A stretch of DNA of 64,000 nt from positions 4,774,501-4,838,500 of the forward strand of contig CP066886.1 of NCBI GenBank assembly GCA_016745315.1. Direction: 5' to 3'. The position numbers were made by a program, and so were the translations under genes. Position 1 is the first letter of the stretch; each line of letters opens with the position of its first letter. Shown here in pieces: positions 38,539-47,685 of the stretch. The stretch comes from Arthrospira sp. PCC 9108 (lineage in GTDB: Bacteria > Cyanobacteriota > Cyanobacteriia > Cyanobacteriales > Microcoleaceae). The notes beneath the pieces are model-generated. The model did not search any database. It was not told the origin of the DNA and saw only the letters and a list, made by a program, of their open reading frames with translations.

Positions 38539-39347
38539 GGCGCTTCTGGTGTGACCCGTTTTCCCGGAATAAGACCGCGCCTTTCCGGTGTGAGTGAGAG
38601 ACGGACAAAATTAATCAAATGGTCAAGATAGGAATTTTGGGGGAGTTGTTCCAATTGAGCGATCGCTTCTGAGAGACGGTGTGGGGTGCGGTATAAAATC
38701 CGAAATGCCTTTTTAATTAGTCCCAACTCCTCATTAGTCAAACCCGCGCGTTTAAGACCGACAGAATTAAGCGATCGCACTCGGGACGGGTTGCCTTCCA
38801 CTAACATAAATGGTGGTACGTCGCGGTCAATGCGACTCATACCTCCAACCATAGAAAACTGACCAATGCGGACGAACTGATGGACTCCCAAAACGCCGCT
38901 CAACCGTGCTTTAGACTCAATATGAACATGACCCGCCAAAGCTACCCCGTTGGCAATTACCACTCCATCCTCAATGGTACAGTTATGGCCCACATGAACA
39001 TAAGCCATAAGTAGATTACCATTGCCAATTTTGGTAGCTTCTCCCGCGTAGGTAGCCCGGTTAATGGTCACATATTCCCGAATGCGGTTGTCGTCGCCAA
39101 TGGTAACAAAACTCACCGCCCCCTCGTATTTTAAATCCTGGGTTTCCAACCCAATAGCAGCCCCCGGAAATATCTGGTTTCTGGCTCCTATTTCTGTCCA
39201 TCCTTGAATGACGGCATGGGGGCCAATGGTAGTACCAGGGCCGATTTTTACGTTTTCTCCAATAACGGCGTATGCACCCACCCGCACGGTCGGGTGCAAC
39301 TGAGCACCAGGCTCGATCACTGCTGTCGGGTGGATTAAAGTGGTCAT
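38535..39347 (-). CDS. lpxA: Acyl-ACP:UDP-N-acetylglucosamine O-acyltransferase
   Basis: A 270-residue left-handed beta-helix enzyme, first step of lipid A synthesis. Start at the ATG at 39347 (MTTLIHPTAVIEPGAQLHPT), not the longer frame to 39413, since homologues begin here. Hexapeptide repeats run through residues 5-190, with the catalytic histidine in YVHVGHNCTIEDG. The C-terminal helical domain (GLIKKAFRILYRTPHRLSEA) is complete. Follows fabZ by about 120 bp. Confidence 0.95.
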   Translation of the reverse strand: MTTLIHPTAVIEPGAQLHPTVRVGAYAVIGENVKIGPGTTIGPHAVIQGWTEIGARNQIFPGAAIGLETQDLKYEGAVSFVTIGDDNRIREYVTINRATYAGEATKIGNGNLLMAYVHVGHNCTIEDGVVIANGVALAGHVHIESKARLSGVLGVHQFVRIGQFSMVGGMSRIDRDVPPFMLVEGNPSRVRSLNSVGLKRAGLTNEELGLIKKAFRILYRTPHRLSEAIAQLEQLPQNSYLDHLINFVRLSLTPERRGLIPGKRVTPEAP

Positions 39348-39465
39348 GGAAATCAAATATGTTACTGATTGACCAAATTGGTTTGCTGCCGCAATTATAC
39401 GGAACTGTGGCAATTCCTGAACCTGATCTGGTGTAATTCCATTGGTCCAGTTTAAAGTTTAGGCT

Positions 39466-39960
39466 TTAGTCTACCAGGGAAAACATTAGTTCTCCTTCAC
39501 AGGTTCTTAGCCCATCAACTTCGGCGGCTGCTTGCATATAAGCAAAACGACGGCGTTTGACGGACAGTAGTTGTACTCGCATGATTAACTGGTCGCCGGG
39601 AACTACTGGGCGGCGAAAGCGGACTTTATCAATTCCCGCAAATAGGAATAGTTTACCTTCCATGTCTGGCAGTTGGGTCAGTACAATGCCGCCCACTTGA
39701 GCCATGGCTTCTACGATTAGCACCCCAGGCATAATTGGCCGACCGGGGAAGTGTCCCTGAAAGTGGGGTTCGTTGATGGTGACATTTTTAATTCCGGTTG
39801 CTCGTTCTCCGGGAATATACTCGATAATGCGATCGACTAGGGCGAAAGGATAGCGGTGGGGTAGCAGTTTTTGGATTTCTGCGATCGCTAAAGTGTTTTC
39901 CGGTGCTAATTGGGAGTTGCTGTTATCCTGAAGATCGGCGGTCGTGTTAACTGTGGACAT
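39466..39960 (-). CDS. fabZ: 3-hydroxyacyl-[acyl-carrier-protein] dehydratase FabZ
   Basis: A 164-residue hot-dog-fold dehydratase of type II fatty acid synthesis that also serves the hydroxyacyl pool used by LpxA/LpxC. The signature IQKLLPHRYPFALVDRIIEY is present. The catalytic histidine is in HFQGHFPGRPIMPGV and the catalytic glutamate in LIVEAMAQ. A roughly 20-residue N-terminal extension is non-conserved. It begins 10 bp after the lpxC stop, in one operon. Confidence 0.96.
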   Translation of the reverse strand: MSTVNTTADLQDNSNSQLAPENTLAIAEIQKLLPHRYPFALVDRIIEYIPGERATGIKNVTINEPHFQGHFPGRPIMPGVLIVEAMAQVGGIVLTQLPDMEGKLFLFAGIDKVRFRRPVVPGDQLIMRVQLLSVKRRRFAYMQAAAEVDGLRTCEGELMFSLVD

Positions 39961-39970
39961 TCTTTAAATA

Positions 39971-40819
39971 TTAAACGTTGCTGTTGGTAGGGGTTTGGCT
40001 AATGCGACGCACTAACTCGACGTGCAAGTGATGACCAGCTTTATAGGCGAGATAGTGGGCGAGTGGGATAGTTCCCAGTAAACTGAGATCTCCTACTAAG
40101 TCTAAGATTTTATGACGCGCTGGCTCATTTGCAAATCTTAGGGGCGGATTTATCCAACCCGAATGGGAACAGACGATCGCATTATCTAGGCTTCCTCCCT
40201 TGATTAATCCAGCTTTTTGTAGGGCTTCTATCTGTGAGGCTAGGGTGAAAGTCCGGGCGGGGGCAATTTCTGTGATAAAGTTTTGCTCATCGGGACTCCA
40301 ACTATGCCACTGGTTCCCGATAGGCGCCACTTCAAAATCAATGCCGTAGGTAAATCGTGTTTCGGTGGAGGGTATAGCCATCACGAAGGCATCTCCCTGA
40401 CGCACAGAGATTTCTTGATTGAGGGGTGCTACTATTGGCTGTGGTTCAATTTCTTTCAGCCCGGCTGCTGCTATGGCTTCTGACCACGGTTTGGCGGAGC
40501 CGTCTAATAGGGGCAATTCTGGTCCGTTAACTTCTATGCGTGCGTGACTGACTCCCCCGGCGGTGAGGGCAGATAACAGGTGTTCTACGGTGCGAATACT
40601 GGCGCTATCACTATTTCCCAGTTCTGTTGATAGGGTGGTAGACCTTACTGATTCACAACTGGCTGTAATTATTGGGCATTCCGGTAGGTCAACTCGGACA
40701 AAGTGCCTTCCGCCTCTGGTGGCTGGCAGAATTTTTACGGTGGTGATTTCACCGCTATGGAGTCCGACTCCTGATTGGCTTATGGCTTGGGCTAGGGTGT
40801 ATTGTTGAGCAAGACTCAT
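39971..40819 (-). CDS. lpxC: UDP-3-O-acyl-N-acetylglucosamine deacetylase
   Basis: A 282-residue zinc deacetylase, the committed step of lipid A synthesis. The zinc ligands lie in SIRTVEHLLSAL (His) and ARHKILDLVGDLSLLG (His and Asp), with the catalytic histidine in AGHHLHVELV. The N-terminal HSGE motif (SGVGLHSGEITTVKILPA) is present. First gene of lpxC-fabZ-lpxA-lpxB. Its upstream DNA is only 65 bp before the tnpB stop of an IS607, so the native promoter may have been replaced or is very short. Confidence 0.95.
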   Translation of the reverse strand: MSLAQQYTLAQAISQSGVGLHSGEITTVKILPATRGGRHFVRVDLPECPIITASCESVRSTTLSTELGNSDSASIRTVEHLLSALTAGGVSHARIEVNGPELPLLDGSAKPWSEAIAAAGLKEIEPQPIVAPLNQEISVRQGDAFVMAIPSTETRFTYGIDFEVAPIGNQWHSWSPDEQNFITEIAPARTFTLASQIEALQKAGLIKGGSLDNAIVCSHSGWINPPLRFANEPARHKILDLVGDLSLLGTIPLAHYLAYKAGHHLHVELVRRISQTPTNSNV

Positions 40820-40884
40820 GGGACTTTATGAATTTATGGCATTTCTGAGCGATCATGATACAGATACATTTAACCCGGAAAAAT

Positions 40885-43007
40885 CTAGCAATTGCTGGAA
40901 GTTTCTGAGTATGGCACAATCTGGAATGAAATTATCGCGCCATTGGCGGAGGTATCTCTCAAAGCCTTCAATAAAATGTTGAAAGCGCCATTTACATCAC
41001 GCCCAATAGCGTGACCGCAGTCGGGACAAACAAATTGTTTGTTGCCTCTTAGCTTTGTGTGAATGTGGCCACACTTGGAGCAGGTTTTACTGGTGTACTC
41101 TTCCGTCACATCTACTACAACACAGCCATAGTGCGAAACGTTTAGGAGACCAAATAGGGCTGCGATGCCTGAAATAACCTCCTAGTGGGACTTCCACCCC
41201 TTGGTGGAATTAATGGGATTCATACCTCTGACCATCCCATAACTATCTATGTGTTCTCAAAATCTGGTCTCGGAGTTGTGACCCGACAACCAGATCAGGC
41301 AAAGAGACTCAAGGTCAAGACCAAAGCGAAAGAAAGAGGGAATCGGTTCCCCTCGAGTATAACGTAAAGGTTGAGAGTAACGGCGGTAGCCACCCCCAAT
41401 TTTAGGATTCATAACCAGTCAGATTGAAGCGGGGAACGGAAGGCGTAATGAGGAACCTACCTCTAACTCGACCACTGCCAACCATCCATGATTAGGGAAA
41501 CCGAACGTCTGGCTTGAACCATCGTACCATGATTAGGGAAACCGAACGTCTGGCTTGAACCATCGTAAGTGTTAAGTAGCGAAATAGGTTGATACGCTGC
41601 GTCTAAAACAAAGGCAAGGGGAAAAGTAGGGTACTTATGACATCACCTACACAGACCTTTAAAAGTACCCCGGTGGAAAGGACGAATCTAAAGATGGAAT
41701 GCCCGCATAGATGGAACGTTGAAACTCCTTATTGGCTCTCAAGTGGCAGGATGTACCTGTGGAGTAGTGAAAAGTGTAAGCGTATGCCTTTAAGGGGAAA
41801 GGATGTGACTGAAAGCTAATGCCTAACTGTAATGGTTAGGATATGCCCACTAGTCACGGTGTGGATATAGAGACCGCGACAACTAAGAGTGTTATGACGA
41901 AAACGAGTTAATGACTACGTGTGTATATAGCTCCGAAAGTTGAGGTCATAAAGCAGGGGGTTGTAGCCCTGTTCCCACTGACAAAGGGGTATCCATATCA
42001 GGAGCCGTATGAGGTGAAAGTCTCAAGTACGGTTTGGAATTGGAGTTGGGGAAGGTGACTTCCCTTTCGACCATAACTTTAGCCGCTTGATGCTTCAATG
42101 TTTGCTGAAAACGGTAATGAGACCATGTAACCATTTTCCGTGCTGTCTTAGTTGACAGCCGTCGCTTGCCTCGTTTGACCATATTTTTGACCTCAAATTT
42201 AGGCAAAAATATGACTTTGTACTTGCTGCATAGATAGTTAGCTGCTTTCTTGTGCAGCTCTGAAACCAGGTCACGAATTTTCACCCGAATCTTTTGTGCA
42301 GCTTTTCGCAGACAGTGCCGTAGGCGCTTAAATTGGCGTCCCTTGGATAGACCAATTCGAGACATTAACCTATCGAGGTGGGTAGCCAGTCGATAAATAC
42401 GTCCCATGTCCGACTTGCCAATTTCCCAAATTTCTTGCCCGTCAAACCCAGTTAGAAATGTCCTTACCCCTGGATCAAGGGCGATGGCTAGGTCGCTGTT
42501 TAGTGGTTCTAGCTTAGGCGCATCTATGGCATAACAGATAAACCAGCGCCCTCTATCTAGCACCAAGGTGGGCTCGTGGTGCATCTTGTCGATAATTGGC
42601 TCACTTGCCTTGAACCTTAATCCCTTGGTCTGTGTCGGATAAAATGTCCCCTTTTTCCAATTATCTTTTGGAAATCGGATAGACTTAACCGGGTCGCGCA
42701 CAGACCGAAACTTAGCATCTCCCCCTGATTTTATTGCTGCTTTGTGCGCCTCATCAGCTTGGAATACCGCCAATTGGCGTGGGTTATATGGGGTTTGGCT
42801 TACCCAAAATGGAGCCGTATCCATGACCGTTTTCCGTAGGTCATATTTACCAATCCTCTTAGTTTTAAGTATGGCAATGGCTTGATTAAAGCACCATCGG
42901 GCGGCGGATATCCATTGAAACCACGTCTTAGCCAAGGCTGTCTCTGGGTAAATCCGAATCTTCTTTGATAACAGACTTGTATTTCCTGAGTCCGTACCAT
43001 CGACAAC
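40885..43007 (-). pseudogene. tnpB: IS607-type TnpB (RuvC-like RNA-guided nuclease), split by antisense intron G
   Basis: N-terminal part 43007-42068 (KKIRIYPETALAKTWFQWIS to FQQTLKHQAAK) and C-terminal part 41130-40885 (YGCVVVDVTEEYTSKTCSKC to the end). Joining them across the intron gives HQAAK/YGCVVVDV in frame. RuvC residues are all present: Asp in IALDPGVRTF, Glu in FLPKFEVKNM and Asp in GRDVNGAFN. The zinc ribbon is CSKCG...CPDCG. TnpB nucleases use an omega-RNA from the element end. The start is uncertain (no ATG; overlaps tnpA). The intron lies antisense, so splicing cannot repair it. Otherwise the gene looks intact. Confidence 0.85.
41131..42067 (+). mobile_element. Group II intron G (ORF-less), antisense in tnpB
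   Basis: Starts GTGCGAAACGTTTAGGAGAC at 41131 and ends CGACCATAAC at 42067 (937 nt). Exon sequences rejoin tnpB exactly. It contains a local 45-bp direct duplication (CCATGATTAGGGAAACCGAA at about 41484 and again at about 41528). Domain V (GGAGCCGTATGAGGTG...) is near 42001. No RT gene. Confidence 0.88.
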
Positions 43008-43542
43008 TGAAGACGTGGACAATGGCAAGGATATCTTCAACCATTTCTGGTTCTGGAGATAAGTCACGTTTGTTGAGAACCACGAGTTGGCAATTTTGCT
43101 GTTGACAGAACCATTCGATGAGGTCAAAACCGAACCGAACGAGTCGGTCTTGGTGCGAGACCACAACTTCTCTGACGTTTCCTGACAGAACTTGTCCCAA
43201 AAGGGAAAGTAATCCTTTGCGCTTGTAGTTGAGTCCGGAGCCGATGTCTTTGATAATGAGTCCGTCTGTGAACATCGATTGCAGGTAATTTGCTTGTCGT
43301 TACTGGTCTGATTTTTGTTTGTACGAGCTAACTCTGGCGTAAAGGATTCTGATTCTGGTATCGCCTTTTGGATTGACAACGGAATCGATAGCGTACCGTC
43401 GATGACCCGCAGGAGTTATAATTGTGCATATTTTTCCGTCTCTATCCCAGTAACGCACAGTGTTCTTTCTGAGACTTGAAGGATTTGAGACGCTTCCCTC
43501 GGTGTTGCATATTTCATGGTTGTTGTTTGACACTGTAGTCAA
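42928..43542 (-). pseudogene. tnpA: IS607-family serine recombinase TnpA with one internal stop
   Basis: The frame begins MTTVSNNNHEICNTEG, then a MerR-like HTH (NTVRYWDRDGKICTIITPAG) and the serine-recombinase core with the catalytic serine in ILYARVSSYKQK. A TAA at 43302-43300 interrupts QKSDQ*RQANYLQS. The same frame then continues (VREVVVSHQDRLVRFGFDLI, cited in part) to 42928. The HTH-before-catalytic-domain order is the hallmark of IS607 TnpA. Its 3' end overlaps tnpB. One reversion would restore it. Confidence 0.85.
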
Positions 43543-44383
43543 TATACTACCATAACTGGAGAAATATTTCTGGAAATATCTTGAAATTACCTGTTAATCC
43601 CCCTCTAATCCGAAACAGTTTGACGCACCCTAGGCGCGGATAGTTCAGGGTATATTCACAAAATGTCGTTTTTGTCAAGAGGCGGATTTGGGGCGATCGC
43701 TTTTTCCTCAAAAACTCGTGCATCGGGATTTTAAAATTTTACTCGGATAATTTTATGAGGGGCGATATAATCATGGTTTTAGCTGCTTTTTTGGCGTATA
43801 GACACAGCAAGCCCTTGGAAGCGATTTATATGATGATACTCTAACCCGCATCCTGTCGTCAAGTTTTTGAGAGAAGTTATCAACAAAAATTTATCAATCT
43901 TTGGAAAATCAAAAGTTTTTGCCGAAATACATCAGGGAAACTTAACTACAGCTTGTTCACCAGTCGCTTAATACATTGCCCTCATCACCCTAAATCCCTC
44001 AATACATCAGGGAAACTTAACTACAGCTTGTTCACCAGTCGCTTAATACATTGCCCTCACCCTAAATCTGGATCCCAGAGAGGGAGAGGGACTTTGAGAG
44101 GTGATCAGATCATTTCTGAACAGGCTGTAAAGCCGGGATTAGTTTGAGTAGTTATGGCTATGTAGTTTTGTAGAGTCCCTGAAGGGAGCAACTGATCGGT
44201 GGGCCATTAGCCAGTTAAAGATGGAGATATTTCGTCTAGGGAATAGCCCATCATAGCAGGGCTGTATCTACTGTTATATCAAGATTTGTATCGCTCAGGA
44301 ACAAAGTCGGAAAAACCAACTTATCCTAAAAGAAAGACCGTTTAATAATAACAAAAAGCTAATAAAAATTGAGGTAAACCAGA
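43543..44383. other. 840-bp region without a recognised gene; contains a 75-bp tandem duplication
   Basis: No convincing ORF. It includes HIP1 sites and poly-T stretches. AATACATCAGGGAAACTTAA begins a unit at 43926 that is repeated at 44001 (75-bp period), the second copy diverging after about 60 bp. The promoter for the PAS-GGDEF gene must lie in its right part. Confidence 0.6.
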
Positions 44384-45979
44384 ATGATGGATAAGTATTT
44401 GTGTCCGTGCTGTTCTGAGCCGCTTCTCATTCATATTATCGCCCATAAGAAAATTGGCTTTTGTATGAACTGTCATCAGGAAATGCCACTAATTGAGCAA
44501 AGTCGGCAAATGGCTACTGTGACCGAACCTGTAGATGTTAGCACCATAAACACAGAGCAACTGAGTCGGGATCAAGTATCTCGGTGGACCCTCCAGACCA
44601 CGGCGGCGGGAATTTGGATTTTGGATCGCCAGACGAAGACGGCATTTGTTAATCCGAAAATGGCAGAAATCCTGGGATATACTCCGGAAGAGATGATTGG
44701 TAAATCTCTGTGGAAATTTATGGATGAGAGACACCCGGCATTTTCGGCGATCGCTCACCAAAATCACCCAGGCGATCGCGAAGAGAAATATAATCTGAGT
44801 CTGCGACACCGTTTAGGAAAATCGGTTTGGGTAACACTGTCGGTGCGTCCCCTATTTGATGAAGAAAACCAGTTTGAAGGAAATCTCTGCATTGCCATTG
44901 ACACCAGTTCCCAAAAAGTGATGGAAGATGCCATCAAGAAACAATCACAACGGGAAGAAGCCATGGAAAGGTTAACCCAAGTGATCCGAAATTCCCTGAA
45001 TTTAGAGCGGATCTTTCAGATGGCAGTGACTGAACTGGGGAAAATTTTTAAAGTCGAGTCGGTGCAAATTGTGCAGTTTATTGCCCAAGGCAAATCATGG
45101 TTAAATAGGGCTGAATATCGACAACCGACTAATTCTATATTGGCTAAAATCCCATCTAATTCGGGTAAAACCTACACTAAACAGGTGGGGTCGGAATTAC
45201 CGTCAGTGTTGCGATCGCTAACCCTGAAGGTCCCCAATTCCCAAGATGAAGCCACCATTCAAGACTTCCTACAAAGCTGTCCAGGGGGGTGGCTACCAAT
45301 TCCCCTGTATAGTCGCAGTCGTTTATGGGGAAGTTTAAGCCTAGTGATGACTGACCCCGGTTATCAGTGGCAAGAGTCCGACCTGAAACTGATCCATGGT
45401 TTTGCGAATCAACTGTCGATCGCCATTTATCAAGCCGAACTCTACCACCAACTAGAAGAGTCTAACCGCAAACTCCAGCAACTTGACATCATCGACAGTC
45501 TCACCGGACTGGTAAGCCGTCATGGTTTTAATGATTATCTCAGTCGCCAATGGCAGCGAATGATGGAGGAACAAGCGCCCCTATCTCTGATTTTATCGCG
45601 CGTTGAAGATTGGGAACAATACCGAGAGCAACAGGGTGACAACGCCGCTGATCAATGTTTGCGTAATGTTGCCAAAATCATTAAACATACTGTCACCCAC
45701 CCTCACGGTTTGGTTGCTCGTTATCAACAGGCAGAATTTGCGGTATTATTGCCTTCTACCAATGCTCGATGGGCGGTGCGCCTAGTGGATACTATCCAGG
45801 AACAAATTGGACAACTTAGCCAAGTGTCGATTTATTCCCAAAGATTACTCAGTTTTGGGGTTGCCAGTAGCACTCCGGCGATCGGTTTACAGACTCAAAC
45901 TTTAACCACGGCGGCGGAACAAGCCCTTAATCGCGGTGCTTCTCGATTTTGTCAGTGTCTGCTTTCCCAAAAAGACTAA
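44384..45979 (+). CDS. PAS-GAF-GGDEF signalling protein with N-terminal zinc ribbon
   Basis: A 531-residue cytoplasmic protein. Four cysteines in CPCC and CMNC at the start suggest a zinc ribbon. A PAS domain (LQTTAAGIWILDRQTKTAFV, then ILGYTPEEMIGKSLWKF), a GAF domain (about 195-350) and a GGDEF domain (DSLTGLVSRHGFNDYLSRQW) follow. The active-site loop reads RYQQAEFAVLLP, so GGDEF is degenerate and diguanylate cyclase activity is unlikely. It may bind GTP or act as a regulatory scaffold. No EAL domain. Confidence 0.88.
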   Translation: MMDKYLCPCCSEPLLIHIIAHKKIGFCMNCHQEMPLIEQSRQMATVTEPVDVSTINTEQLSRDQVSRWTLQTTAAGIWILDRQTKTAFVNPKMAEILGYTPEEMIGKSLWKFMDERHPAFSAIAHQNHPGDREEKYNLSLRHRLGKSVWVTLSVRPLFDEENQFEGNLCIAIDTSSQKVMEDAIKKQSQREEAMERLTQVIRNSLNLERIFQMAVTELGKIFKVESVQIVQFIAQGKSWLNRAEYRQPTNSILAKIPSNSGKTYTKQVGSELPSVLRSLTLKVPNSQDEATIQDFLQSCPGGWLPIPLYSRSRLWGSLSLVMTDPGYQWQESDLKLIHGFANQLSIAIYQAELYHQLEESNRKLQQLDIIDSLTGLVSRHGFNDYLSRQWQRMMEEQAPLSLILSRVEDWEQYREQQGDNAADQCLRNVAKIIKHTVTHPHGLVARYQQAEFAVLLPSTNARWAVRLVDTIQEQIGQLSQVSIYSQRLLSFGVASSTPAIGLQTQTLTTAAEQALNRGASRFCQCLLSQKD

Positions 45980-46357
45980 CAACAGAGTTGTTGTCGATTA
46001 GCCAACAATTATGAAACCCTCCCATGCCTTCTGATTCCATTACTGACATTCCTCAATGGCCTCTGACAATCTGGGCGATGCCTTTCTATCTGCGATCGCC
46101 TTTGGTTTCTATCGCTGCAAGCCCCATATAATAGGGATTTGTCCGCGATTTTACCATCTATTTATCCAAAATTGTTTGGCTGTCAAAATATCTAAAAGCC
46201 CGGTACTTAGACAATATTTATTAGCATATTGATGGGGAAATTAACATTAAATGATGCTAAGAATTATCACTATATGTAATTATTTGTAAACTCCTAGGCA
46301 CTTTCATAAAAATCGTCTACCATAGACAAAATTGGCAACCATCATCTACATGGAATC
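45980..46357 (+). other. Intergenic region upstream of the RTX-CAP gene
   Basis: About 380 bp without a supported gene. A 35-codon ORF at 46024 (MPSDSITDIPQWPLTIWAMP) has no ribosome-binding site. AT-rich DNA before 46358 probably holds the promoter of the RTX-CAP gene. Confidence 0.4.
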
Positions 46358-47470
46358 ATGCTTTTCGACATCATCACCGAAAACGGATTAGACTTGGGTA
46401 TAGCTACTCCTGGTAATGACAGAATTATCATGTCTGAACTCCCCCCAGAACAGCTCGCCTATTTCAGATCCTCACCTTTTCCAGATGCGATCGCTCTGTT
46501 GGCGGGAAATGATTATGCAGTTAATGATAATACCGGACGCATTTTTTACGGAAACCAAGGTAATGACACCATTATTGGCGGCGGTGGCAATGATACCCTT
46601 TTTGGTGGTAAGGATAATGACTTATTAGAAGCAGGTGGCGGTAATAATATTCTATTCGGTAATTTGGGTAATGATACCCTAATTGGAGGGTCGGGAAACG
46701 ATAGTCTTTATGGCGGCGCTGGTAATGATGTCATTATTGGAGGTCCGGGAAATAGTCTCATATCCGGCGATAAAGGCTTGGATACCTTAACAGGAGGGGG
46801 AGGCGCTAATCAATTTATCCTAGCTCCATCAACTGCTGACCGGGATCTAATTACTGACTTTCAGCCGGGAGTTGATCAAATTATTGTTTCTAATGGCGAT
46901 CGTCAATTAGTCGTTCAAGCCCTAGACCCTTTCACCACCCAAATTCTCGAAAATGGCGGCGTATTAGCCACATTAAATAATGTCAGCATTTCATCTATTA
47001 GTACCAATGACTTTATCGGTGGCAGAATATTCATTCAAAACACAACCACAAATAATCCTGATGATGGACCTAACCAAGTCTTTGAGCAACAAGTCCTACA
47101 ACTGGTCAACCAAGAACGCGCCCAGGAGGGTTTACAGCCCTTATCCTTAAACCGCCTATTAACTCAAGCCGCACGAAACCATAGCACCAACATGGCGTGG
47201 CAAGATTTCTTTAGTCATACTGGGCTTGATGGTTCTAGCCCCAGTGACCGCGCCCGAGCCGTAGGATTTACATCTGGGGTCGGAGAAAATATTGCCGCAG
47301 GTCATCGTACACCAGAATCTGTGGTTGAGGGGTGGATGGATAGCCCAGGACATCGCGAGAATATCCTCAATCCTAATTATACCCAAATTGGTGTTGGTCA
47401 CTACTTCCTCAGCAATGACACTGGAAGTTTTAATTTAAACAACTACTGGACTCAGAAATTTGCCTTTTAG
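46358..47470 (+). CDS. RTX-repeat protein with C-terminal CAP/SCP domain
   Basis: A 370-residue, probably secreted protein without a classic signal peptide, consistent with type I secretion. Residues 60-150 hold calcium-binding nonapeptides (GNDTIIGGGGNDTLFGGKDN, GNDSLYGGAGNDVIIGG). A C-terminal CAP domain (about 240-370) shows QLVNQERAQEGLQPLSLNRL, the HSTNMAWQDFFSHTG histidine box, SGVGENIAAGHRTPESVVEG and SPGHRENILNP. CAP proteins are extracellular; YkwD-like bacterial forms have no agreed activity. Directly followed by the triple 39-bp repeat. Confidence 0.9.
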   Translation: MLFDIITENGLDLGIATPGNDRIIMSELPPEQLAYFRSSPFPDAIALLAGNDYAVNDNTGRIFYGNQGNDTIIGGGGNDTLFGGKDNDLLEAGGGNNILFGNLGNDTLIGGSGNDSLYGGAGNDVIIGGPGNSLISGDKGLDTLTGGGGANQFILAPSTADRDLITDFQPGVDQIIVSNGDRQLVVQALDPFTTQILENGGVLATLNNVSISSISTNDFIGGRIFIQNTTTNNPDDGPNQVFEQQVLQLVNQERAQEGLQPLSLNRLLTQAARNHSTNMAWQDFFSHTGLDGSSPSDRARAVGFTSGVGENIAAGHRTPESVVEGWMDSPGHRENILNPNYTQIGVGHYFLSNDTGSFNLNNYWTQKFAF

Positions 47471-47472
47471 CA

Positions 47473-47589
47473 GTAGGTTGGGTGTAGGTACGAAACCCAA
47501 CATCTTACTGAGTAGGTTGGGTGTAGGTACGAAACCCAACATCTTACTGAGTAGGTTGGGTGTAGGTACGAAACCCAACATCTTACTGC
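47473..47589. repeat. Three tandem copies of a 39-bp repeat
   Basis: Units start at 47473, 47512 and 47551 (GTAGGTTGGGTGTAGGTACG...). Each contains the imperfect palindrome GTTGGGT...ACCCAAC common in cyanobacterial genomes. There are no spacers, so it is not a CRISPR array. A partial fourth unit (GGTACGAAACCCA) forms the outer edge of the adjacent 96-bp inverted repeat. Confidence 0.85.
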
Positions 47590-47685
47590 GGGTACGAAAC
47601 CCACTATAAAGCCTATAACCCCTATTCTACCGTTACTCTAATGCACTCAAAAGCGATCGCATTATTAGGAGTTAGTGCAAAATGA
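47590..47685 (+). repeat. 96-bp inverted repeat, left copy, carrying the integrase RBS and start codon
   Basis: Matches 49138-49233 in inverted orientation with two mismatches. It spans GGGTACGAAACCCACTATAA to GTGCAAAATGA, includes a HIP1 site and the AGGAG of the recombinase gene, and its last bases are the ATGA of the gene start. Confidence 0.9.

Noticed and set aside
42068..43379. A 477-codon ORF beginning at 43379
   Set aside because: Its first 120 or so codons are another frame of tnpA, and its last 30 run into intron G; only the middle is TnpB.
46024..46131. 35-codon ORF upstream of the RTX-CAP gene
   Set aside because: No RBS, no recognisable similarity, and too short to support.
47473..47589. 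Three 39-bp repeats as a CRISPR array
   Set aside because: Units are directly abutting with no spacers and match a common cyanobacterial intergenic repeat style; no cas genes are near.
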